NCBI GenBank assembly: GCA_033064195.1 | Contig: JARBJD010000030.1 | Location: 350,546 to 414,545 of the forward strand | DNA length: 64,000 nt | DNA from: Blattamonas nauphoetae | Lineage: Eukaryota; Preaxostyla; Oxymonadida | Direction: 5' to 3' | In this document: positions 21,913-33,400 of the stretch, piece after piece | Numbering within the stretch: position 1 is the stretch's first letter | How the letters are laid out: the number at the start of each line of letters is the position of its first letter | Made by a program: the position numbers and the translations under genes | The notes under the pieces: generated by a model | What the model was told of the DNA's origin: nothing | Seen by the model: only the letters and a program-made list of their open reading frames with translations | The model's database searches: none

Positions 21913-22571
21913 TTTACGAAGGTTCTGATTTTCCGAAGAAAGAAATGCTGCCCCTTAATTTGCGTTAATCACCATTTAGACACACAATCTTTATTCTAAA
22001 ACTGATTGCATTATCAACCAATCCTTCCAAGACGACAAAAATAGAGTTTTTGTGGAAGCAGACCACATAATACTCGTTCTCCTTTACGTTTTGTAGCAGG
22101 TATCCATTGGACATACCAAAGTCTCCATCAATGAATATTTCTTTATGCGTTGGTATTTTTCGTGATTTGGAAATGAAATCATCCAAAGAACAGTGTGAAG
22201 AGCTCCTCCAAACGTTCGTTCCTTCACATTCTTGTCTTCATTCAAGTTCGTCCCTCCCTTATCCTTGAGATGGACACCGAGTTGATCATAGTGCTGAATA
22301 GGGGAGTCACTGATTCTTGGATCTGAAACTAACCTCTTGGCCCAATTATCAGCTCCTAGATTCAGTTATTCCGTTTTGATTATCATTCATCCAAATCCTG
22401 TGGTCGTTGGTTACAGAGAGAAACAAGGACATAAATGGTTGATGATAGAGCGCCACTTGTCTCCAACGAAGTGAGAATTAATTGAAAAATCAGTTTGGAC
22501 AGAACGTTTTTTTGAAACGATGGGACCGATTTGCAACAGGTCTACTGTCCTCGACAAGAATAGTTGGTCCT
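21913..22571. other. Intergenic, no gene recognised
   Basis: Short ORFs only. The last ~30 bases before the NTPase start (ATAGTTGGTCCT) resemble the sequence before the second copy (TTAGTTGATCCT), so the duplication reaches slightly upstream of the start codon. Confidence 0.5.
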
Positions 22572-25500
22572 ATGAGTCGAGCTACTCCCAATCTCAGTAA
22601 CCAAGAAATGGATGCTCTCATCGCACCTGTTCTAGATGAACTTGTCCAACTCAATAGAATCATCGTTGGATGTGACCCCGAAAACGAAGAAGGAAAAGAA
22701 CAGTTGGATGAATACCAAAAGAAGTTTGATGATATATTGAACGTGCTAAAGAAAAAGGGTGTAAAAGAGAGATATGTACACCAGCAGATTTTTAAACGCG
22801 AAGTGCAAAGATCTGAAAAATTGGAAGCGAAGTTAGAGGAAGAACTCATGCATATACAGCGCAGAAACGCCAATACGTGCATCATCACAGCTCAATCTCA
22901 AACAATCAATCTGATCAAGCCAATCTTGGTACAGTGCTCCCAAAACTGGAAAACACGTCTCAGTGACCATATCACAGATTTTTTGTTACTCAAAGATGGC
23001 CATATCCTGTTTTCCAAAAGTTCGCTCAAAGATGATACTTTTATCATATCAACCCCACTCCTCTTCCGTCCTGTCTACAATATTATCATCTGTCCAGTAT
23101 TGAAGTTCATCAACCACTTCTACAGTCTACACTCAACCGAAACGCACCCAGGTGCAGCATTCTACATTGCGGGAGACCAAGGGATTGGAAAAACATCGCT
23201 CATGCTGATTCTGATGAGCACGCTGTCTGACCACTCCCTCAAGTTCAGCTACGGAAAAGGCACCAAGGCTGGTCAGATTCAAAATTTCAAACTGAAAGAC
23301 AAACGCGGTGAAGTCCTCTCTTTTGTTGACTCGCGTGATATCGATGAAGACACAAGTCCGGAACCACCAGACTCTGGCGACGTCTCCATCCACATCTACG
23401 ATGATCACCCCCCTCCCTCACTCATCGTAGAGAACCATCTCTACATCATCTTCACCTCTCCCGATCAGAAGCGACTGCAGTGTCCACAACTTAGACCGGG
23501 ACAGGTCTGTCACATCTTTCGTCTCCCAACGTTTTCGCTGGCGGAAGACGCTGTCGCAATGGTGGGTTGCACGCCCACCGTCCCGTTGACTCTGCTCTCG
23601 CCGGAGGATATGCAGCTTCGAACAGCCGAGCAACACCTTCTCCTCTCCATCGAGATTGAAAAGGAGGAGATTGCACATGAACTGCCTCAATCATCTGTCG
23701 ATCTTCCCTCCTCGTCGAAGAACGCAACCGCGACAACTCAGCTAAAAACTCTCATGGAGAAGGGAAGCGTTTCGTTGACCAAATGGAACTCATTTTTGAA
23801 GAGCTTTCGGAAACAATACAATTCGCACAAGCATGCCCTGAAGTCGCTCTTCGTCCTCCCAGAAAAGCCATTTGTTACAGAAACCATACTCCGAAACATC
23901 CTCTCACGCCTTCTCACCAACCCGAGCGGGAACTTAAAACCTAAAGAACAGTTAGACATCATTGTGGATGAACTGGTGAAATATCTCCTCTTTTCACAAA
24001 CGCAAACAAACCCTCCGAGCTCAGCGACCACCCATTTTCAATTCAATGAAAGAAGGATGGCACTCATCGTGTGTGATCTCCTATCAACAATTGTGGAACC
24101 CAAACACGACTCAGTGGAGAAGAGACTTGGTTCTGTGATACGGGAAATCAGAGCTGTTCGAAATCGGCTGTCATTCGTGACCATGATGGATGTCTTCTCC
24201 TTCATTGCTGGCGACATGAATATTCTTGTGACTCCTCATTCGATCCTGAAAGGCCTGTCTGAACGAGCAGAATCAAGTCCTGATCTGAATTTGCATGACG
24301 AGCGAGATCGAGTGTATTTCAGAAATCTGAGGGACAGAGGGCTGAGTAAATGGGTCACAAAGGGAACGGAGACACTCCTTCGACAGATGGACAACAAAGA
24401 AGGAGTGATGAAGATAACATCACCTGAGGAAAGTGTATTGCAGGACGTACAAGATTCGATTATGAAGAATTTGGACGCAGTGATCGGAAAATTCATCACC
24501 AAGTATCGGGAAGACACAAACATAGTTAACGAATCAAAATGGCTGGCCATTATTCGTTCGATGATGAACACGATTTTGTTCCTCATCGACGCAGGAATAC
24601 CACGAAAGTCTTTCTTGAAGAAATGCAAAGAACTAAGAGAACTGCTGACAGCGGTCATCTCCAAGCACGAATTTCATTTGCTAAAAGTGGCTGACTATCC
24701 ACAGAATCAATGTATCCGTGATCCAACTGATCCTGAAGGTGCCGATGAGAATCCTGATGATTACGTCAATGATGTGAAGGTCTTCTCCGATCATTTCGGA
24801 GCACAGCAGTCTCTGGAGAGTTTACGACTCCCTCGAACACTCCAAATCGGGACCATAACTCAGGAGCGTCTGGAACGAATGTCAACTGCTCTCTTCGCTC
24901 GGAACCTGCTGTGGTTCCTCGAAATAATGGATGACCTTCCTATCGACGATGCTTGCTATGAGAATCAGTTCTTCACTAACTTCCTGCAGGGAATGAATCC
25001 TGGAGATGTTGTGCATCGCTCGTTCGTGGACTTCATGAACACCACTGGTCTCCTCTCGCAGCGGAACTTCGGATTGAAGTGGGAAGACTTCACTCGGATT
25101 CTAAAGAAGAGACGTTCCACAATGGAAAGCGTGACTAGATCACTGCAGAAAACGTGTCAGTCGCCGTCTCCAGCCCCAACAAAGACTCGACTGATACCGC
25201 ATGACAAAGGGTATTCTCTCGAACCATTCTTGCCACTCGTGACCAGACAAGTTGGTGTTCATCTTCTGCTGTGGACATCGACAGAACTGTTGTTCGAAGC
25301 AGCGAAAGGTGCAGCATCACACGCTTCAGAAACTGAGAAGACCGCGAGTTCTCTGAACGTGGCTCGTACGTCGATCTTTGGGCCGTCACCTCGTTGGCTG
25401 ACATCGACAGATGTTCTGAGAAGCGAGAACACCAAAGTATTGACGGGTGTCGCGGAATCGAACCACAGCCGAATGATGGGATTTAACACAGAACAGATCT

Positions 25501-27240
25501 TCTTTGAAACACACACTCTCAACCATATGTCGAGCATACTCCGCCATCGCGATCATCCACTCGCGACGAAACCAACTGAATTACAGCCGACGATGACCAC
25601 AAATGACATCACAGAGAAGCTCCTCGAGAATCCAAGACCGTGTCCGACTTTCTCGGAGTCCTTCGATCCATGGAAGACGAGCATACCAGAAGTGAACCAC
25701 CAAATTGATACAAACCTCCCAAGCGTTCAATCGACGCTCAAAGCAACGACACCAGCCACGACCGCTTCCACCCATGACAAACGTCTTCGACCCTTACACA
25801 TCCTGTACAGACACCCTTGCATCGAAGCGAGAATGCACAATGTCCACCGCATCATGTCGAACCATGCGATGAAGCGAATCATACCTCCTGCACAGGAATA
25901 TCTCCCCGTCCTTAAGAGTGTCGAAGATAAAAAAAATGTTCAGTATCCCAACAAGAAACAGTCTTTCAGCGATTCTACACTGTGGAGCAGTTCTTCTGGA
26001 CTACGTCTCCCCACTCCCTTCTCCTTCCGTCACTCCAAACCAAGCAGTGGACCAACTCTCCTGTCTTCCACAACTATCTCAAACAATCCCAGTGACATCA
26101 CCTCGTTCCTGAACACTGCGAGTTCCTCTTCATACGTTCGTTCTGGCGAAATATGGTTTCTCAAATTCAATCCCTCCTCTGTGCGAGCTCAATCACGATC
26201 AAATGTATTAGGAAGGTACGGACGTGACTCCAGCCCCACTCATACGATGGCACCCGCGTCACGTTGTGATTGATACGTCGCTTTTGCCTCAACGCGAAGG
26301 TACAGATTCCTTCACAAGTTGTATCATCACGTTCCTCGCCAACACTCTCCAAATAAAACAGACTGCATCAACCTCAAGTCCAACAGAAACTACCGCACAC
26401 ATTACCAAGGTCCTCAACGCCCTCATTGATCGTGCGACGGCAACACATCTGAATGCTACCAACAGGATCTCATCTATCGGCCTTGAACTTCTCGTGTCTG
26501 TGTTTCCGAAGTTGAAAGACGAAACACACGTCCTTCTTCTTTCGCATCTTTTGATGGTTTGCCCGTCTCATCAAAATGGCGAGTCGCGCCTGGATGATCT
26601 CGTCAATCACCCATCACCCAAAATCGGACTCTTCGCTCTGATTCGCTGGTTCGAACTTCTGATTTGGATCGCCGATCAAAACGCAAAAAAAATCAAAGTG
26701 ACAAAAAACAAAAGTGGTTCCATGCCCGCCAAGGATGAACCGAAAGATTTCATAGTTGCGATCAACAAAGGGCGTTACACGCCAGCCAAAGTTGGTGCGA
26801 ACCTGGTGCATGCATTCTATCTCATCATCGAACGTGCAATTCCAGATGACTCTCTTATCCGGCTCTTCCATGCGATCCGTCGACTAGAGGCACTTGCGCT
26901 GCAACCGTTGATCTTCACGACAGACCACCAACAAACACTCCAAGAACTCAGACTTTTGGCTGATGAACGCAGAGAGGCACATGAATGGGGCACCACTCAC
27001 AACCACATCCTCACCACCCTCATTGTGTGGATTGATAAGATTCTGACAACCTTCAATCATGGATCAACCGAAACGGACTCCCAAGGCTTATTCTTCGCCA
27101 AGAAGAGAATCCAGAATCATACGAGACTCCAGTCTACTGGTGTCGTTCAACATTACTTTTTTGATCAATCAATTTTCAATTCCTTACACATCAGTCAGCT
27201 GAACAGAAATATGAAAAATTGTTGTCAGATAATGCACTGA
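22572..27240 (+). pseudogene. P-loop NTPase, shortened and broken copy 1
   Basis: It is the upstream tandem copy of the gene at 27465. The start is set at the Met of MSRATPNLSNQEMDAL by comparison with the second copy, although the frame is open from 22482. Walker A GDQGIGKTS is at residues 201-209. Relative to copy 2 it lacks several internal blocks: one after FRKQYN (about 560 nt), one after FFETHT (about 880 nt), one before KATTPATT, and about 1.55 kb removed at the microhomology ATTCCTT near 26310. A frameshift near an A8 run at about 25930 moves the frame, so the main ORF stops at 26273 and the C-terminal part (26224-27240) is in another frame. Large central blocks are nearly identical to copy 2. 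Confidence 0.7.
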
Positions 27241-27464
27241 AGTCCAATGAAGTGGACAACTGGGCATAATCATCAAATGAGGGTGACATGAGATGAAAAG
27301 AAAAGTGAATCAGAGGCCTCTAGAAGAGGAGGAAAATGGGTAATGCTCTGATCCAGTTTCAGTCTAAATTTGATCAGCCCACCCTGACAAAAGTTCATCT
27401 GCGACACCCTGTATGGGCTTGATCTCGTGTCAAGTCACTGTCATCTACAGGATTAGTTGATCCT

Positions 27465-30400
27465 ATGAGTCGAGCTCCTCCCGATCTCAGTAACCAAGAA
27501 ATGGATGCTCTCATTGCGCCTGTTCTAGATGAACTTGTCCGCCTTAATAAGTTCATCGTTGGATATGACCCCGAAAGCAAAGAAGGAAAAGAACTGTTTA
27601 ATGCATACCAAAAGAAGTTTGATGATATATTGAACACACTGCAGGAACAACGTGTAAAAGAGAGATATGTACACCAGCAGATTTTTAAACGCGAAACGCA
27701 AAACGTGCAGCGAGTAGAAGAGCAACAAGAGCGTCAACAAGCCAATACATTCATCATCACAGCTCAATCTCAAACAATCAATCTGATCAAGCCAATCTTG
27801 GTTCAGTACTCCAAAAACTGGAAAACACGTCTCGGAGACCCTATCAACATTTTTTGGTTGCTCAAAGATGGCCTTATTCTGTTTTCCAAAAGTTGGCTCA
27901 AAAATGAAACTTTTATCCTGTCAACCCCGATCCTCTTCCGTCCTGTCTACAATATTATCCTCTGTCCAGTATTGAAGTTCATCAACCACTTCTACAGTCT
28001 ACACTCAACCGAAACGCACCCAGGTGCAGCATTCTACATTGCGGGAGACCAAGGGATTGGAAAAACATCGCTCATGCTGATTCTGATGAGCACGCTGTCT
28101 GACCACTCCCTCAAGTTCAGCTACGGAAAAGGCACCAAGGCTGGTCAGATTCAAAATTTCAAACTGAAAGACAAACGCGGCGGAGTCCTCTCTTTTGTTG
28201 ACTCGCGTGATATCGATGAAGACACAAGTCCGGAACCACCAGACTCTGGCGACGTCTCCATCCACATCTACGATGATTACCCCCCTCCCTCACTCATCGT
28301 AGAGAACCATCTCTACATCATCTTCACCTCTCCCGATCAGAACCGACTGCCACTTCCAAAAAAGAAACAACTACCACCTCCAAAAAAGGAACAACAACCC
28401 CCTGCAGATGAGGAGCAAAATTCCTCTCCAACTCTCGATAGAATATTTTCTCCCGAAGAGGAAGAACCATCCACTACAGCTAAGGAGGAACCGTCCACTG
28501 CATATGAGGAGCTGCCGCCGACTACTGAGCACTCTTCGGACCAGCTCCATCACATCTTTCGTCTCCCAACGTTTTCGCTGGCGGAAGACGCTGTCGCAAT
28601 GGTGGGTTGCACTCCCACCGTCCCGTTGACTCTGCTCTCGCCGGAGGATATGCAGCTTCGAACAGCCGAGCAACACCTTCTCCTCTCCATCGAGATTGAA
28701 AAGGAGGAGATTGCACATGAACTGCCTCAATCATCTGTCGATCTTCCCTCCTCGTCGAAGAACGCAACTGCAACAACTCAACTAAAAGCTCTCTTAGAGA
28801 AAGGAAGTGTTTCGTTTACCAGATGGCATTCTTTTTTGAAGAGCTTTCGGAAACAATATGCGGAAAAGACGGAAGGGGAAGAAAAATCGGAACAAACATC
28901 GAATCGGAAAGCCGCTGACATCGAGTTCTACAAATCACTGGATGCACAGATTTCAGGCTTTCAGAATGACCATTCTAAGGAAATACGTATCAAAGCGATC
29001 ATCAAGGTCGTCGACTGGTTGTTAGACCAGCTCAAACTCCCATCCGGGAGAAACAAAGAACAAGCAGCATTCATCAAAACATTGATTCACAAGCTCGTCG
29101 ATCATGAATTGAAAGGAGAGAATCCGAAATCAGTTTTAAACCATGCATTGACGTACACACTACCGCCTCCTGATATCCAGTCTGATGTGCACGGACTCTC
29201 TGACAAGATCAAACAATCCAACGAAGCAAACATCGATGATGATTCACTTGAGATGCTAAAGACGCACTTCCAAGAAACGGAAATACGCGATGTCGAAAAT
29301 CGCCGAAACGTGCGAAATGAAGTGGAGCGGATCTCTGGACTTCACGAGAAGGATGACGTCGAAAAAAGAAACATTCTTTTCCAATTTTTGATCGACATGA
29401 TGGTCACTCCTCCTCCATACGATTCGCAAGAACTCGCCCTGAAGTCGCTCTTCGTCCTCCCAGAAAAGCCATTTGTTACAGAAACCATACTCCGAAACAT
29501 CCTCTCACGCCTTCTCACCAACCCGAGCGGGAACTTAAAACCTAAAGAACAGTTAGACATCATTGTGGATGAACTGGTGAAATATCTCCTCTTTTCACAA
29601 ACGCAAACAAACCCTCCGAGCTCAGCGACCACCCATTTTCAATTCAATGAAAGAAGGATGGCACTCATCGTGTGTGATCTCCTATCAACAATTGTGGAAC
29701 CCAAACACGACTCAGTGGAGAAGAGACTTGGTTCTGTGATACGGGAAATCAGAGCTGTTCGAAATCGGCTGTCATTCGTGACCATGATGGATGTCTTCTC
29801 CTTCATTGCTGGCGACATGAATATTCTTGTGACTCCTCATTCGATCCTGAAAGGCCTGTCTGAACGAGCAGAATCAAGTCCTGATCTGAATTTGCATGAC
29901 GAGCGAGATCGAGTGTATTTCAGAAATCTGAGGGACAGAGGGCTGAGTAAATGGGTCACAAAGGGAACGGAGACACTCCTTCGACAGATGGACAACAAAG
30001 AAGGAGTGATGAAGATAACATCACCTGAGGAAAGTGTATTGCAGGACGTACAAGATTCGATTATGAAGAATTTGGACGCAGTGATCGGAAAATTCATCAC
30101 CAAGTATCGGGAAGACACAAACATAGTTAACGAATCAAAATGGCTGGCCATTATTCGTTCGATGATGAACACGATTTTGTTCCTCATCGACGCAGGAATA
30201 CCACGAAAGTCTTTCTTGAAGAAATGCAAAGAACTAAGAGAACTGCTGACAGCGGTCATCTCCAAGCACGAATTTCATTTGCTAAAAGTGGCTGACTATC
30301 CACAGAATCAATGTATCCGTGATCCAACTGATCCTGAAGGTGCCGATGAGAATCCTGATGATTACGTCAATGATGTGAAGGTCTTCTCCGATCATTTCGG

Positions 30401-33400
30401 AGCACAGCAGTCTCTGGAGAGTTTACGACTCCCTCGAACACTCCAAATCGGGACCATAACTCAGGAGCGTCTGGAACGAATGTCAACTGCTCTCTTCGCT
30501 CGGAACCTGCTGTGGTTCCTCGAAATAATGGATGACCTTCCTATCGACGATGCTTGCTATGAGAATCAGTTCTTCACTAACTTCCTGCAGGGAATGAATC
30601 CTGGAGATGTTGTGCATCGCTCGTTCGTGGACTTCATGAACACCACTGGTCTCCTCTCGCAGCGGAACTTCGGATTGAAGTGGGAAGACTTCACTCGGAT
30701 TCTAAAGAAGAGACGTTCCACAATGGAAAGCGTGACTAGATCACTGCAGAAAACGTGTCAGTCGCCGTCTCCAGCCCCAACAAAGACTCGACTGATACCG
30801 CATGACAAAGAGGATTCTCTCGAACCATTCAGTCGATTCGTGAACCGACAATTTGGAGTTTTTCTACTGCTCTGGGCATCAACAGAACTGTTGCGCAAGG
30901 CAGCTGGTGCCCCAGAATCACAAGAATTTGGCGATGGGCAGACACCCACTTGTCTGAAAGAGACTCGTCCCTCTCAAGAGTCTGAAGATGAGAAAAGAGT
31001 CAATTCTCTGAACGTGGCTCGAATATCGATCTTTGGGCCGTCACCTCGTTGGCTGACATCGACAGATGTTCGGACAAACAGAGGAGTGATATTCTTGTGG
31101 GAAGGAGTTCTGAGAAGCAAGAACACCAAAGCGTTGACAGATGTCGCGGAATCGAACCACAGCCGAATGATGGGGTTTAACACAGAACAGATCTTCTTTG
31201 AGAACACGCTGGACGCAGCTTGGAATGATATAACTGCACTGGTTCCAGTTCTTTCTGCTTCAACGAAAAAGGATAAGCGACCCAAACATACAGGTGCGGT
31301 TTTTTCGTTGGTGGTGAGGAAGACAGCAGTCTCCATCAAACGGATGGAGTCACAAGTCACTTTTGTCGCTGTGTCTCCATTCGTGGAGCAAATCATGCAA
31401 TCGGAAGTGGTCTCCGCAATCGCAAGACTGATGAATCAAGAGGACTATACCAAATTTCGCAACGCCCAAAAAGCCAAACATATCGACAACTTGCCAGAAA
31501 ATGTGGAAGAACCTCTTATTTGCATCTCGTTCCTTCTGAATTGTCCGACACCCATCTATTACGGTGACGCCTCCACTTCATTTCACGACACTCAAGTACA
31601 CCAAGAAAAAGACGGCGAATTAACCAACACAACACCCTTCTTAAAAACATCTTCCACGATGGTCACATCAATGCCAATGCTCACCTTCCCCGAGCTCTCG
31701 AACAGAAGTGTGGAGGGCACGAACTTTCCGAAGTCACTCATCAAAACGGAGCGAGGAAAGACAGATTTCTATGCTGAAGATCTTCAGAACGTGAAAGGTG
31801 AGAAAGAATGGCCAGGGATTGATGCCTTGATTGTGTCAAGAGGGAATGATAAAACAAGTGAAACTATTTTCATGCCAATTCAGGGCACAGTCTCATTTAC
31901 TCATTCTCTGAAGCCAGAAGGGATCGTACTGATCCAACAATTGCTGTTCCAAGCGATGTGTCATCTGGAGCCGTCAGAAGGAATTGTGGCGTTGTACAAT
32001 TATGCCACCACGAAGGAAAATCCGACGTTTCCTTCACTTACCGGGATTCTGGGCTTCCACATGGTGTCGTCTCACCTTCAATTTGAACCAAACACTATCA
32101 ACCATTTGTCGAGCATACTCCGCCATCGCGATCATCCACTCGTAACGATACCAGTTGAATCGCAACCGACGATGAGTACACATGACATCACAGAGAAGCT
32201 CCTCGCGAGTGTCAGACCGTATCCGTCTCTCTCGCAGTCCTCTGGTCCTTGGAAGACGAGCATTCCAGAAGTGAACCACCCAATTGATACAAACTTCACT
32301 CTACCCTATCGATGGAGACCATTTTACGGCGTCCTTTGTCAATCATCAACGTATAAACTCGCACAAGATCAAATGGTTCGCAGAACGATACGAGAACTGA
32401 ATCGAGTCGGAATCACTGCAGATAACCTGGGCGTGTCAGACGATGGCAGAAAAGAGGCTTTCTTAAGCTTCCTCCTCAGCACAACCATCTCGTGTCGAAG
32501 GAACGAACTCCTCCATCCCACTAAACAAACCACTACAAAGGCGAATGACACTCAGTTCATCAGACTTGTTAAGTCAATCGTTGGGAAGCCCGAATCTTCA
32601 ACCCTCAAAAGCGTTCACGTGACGCACAATGCAACGACACCAGCCTCAAATAATTCAATCCGTGACGAGCGACTCAGATCCTTGGACAAGCTGTGCACAT
32701 ATCCTTGCATCGAAGCGAGAATGCACAATGTCCACCGCATCATGTCGAACCATGCGATGAAGCGAATCATACCTCCTGCACAGGAATATCTCTCCGTGCT
32801 TCAGAGCAAGAAAGATGGAGGAGTGTTCCGAGTTCCAGCACGAAACAACCTTTCAGCGATTCTTCACTGTGGAACAGTTCTTCTGGACCACGTCTTTCCC
32901 CTCCCTTCTCCTACCGTCACTCCAAACCAAGCAGAAACATCACCTCGTTCCAGAACACTGCGAATTCCTCTTCATTCGTTCGTTCTGGCGAAATATGGTT
33001 TCTCTAATTCAATCCCTCCTCTATGCGAGCTCAATCACAACCAAGTGATTCAGGAAGTTACAGATGTGACTCCAGCCCCACTCATGCGATGGCACCCGCG
33101 TCGCGTTGTGATTGATCCGTCACTCTTGCCCCAATGTGAAGGTACAGATTCCTTGGAATTGTTCACCAACTTCATCCATCGCTTGTTCGACAATACATTC
33201 ATTCCTGTCACAACATCTTTCTCACCAACACATCTCGACTGTAATCGTTTCAACACATTCATTTTCTCTCAATTTCAGAAGATCAAATCCACCCTCACCT
33301 CACACTATACACTGACACTTAGCAGCCTTAAGAATCTCGAAGAGCAAAACACACCAAACGACCCCACGACGAAACATACACAAACGCCTCGGGATAAGAA

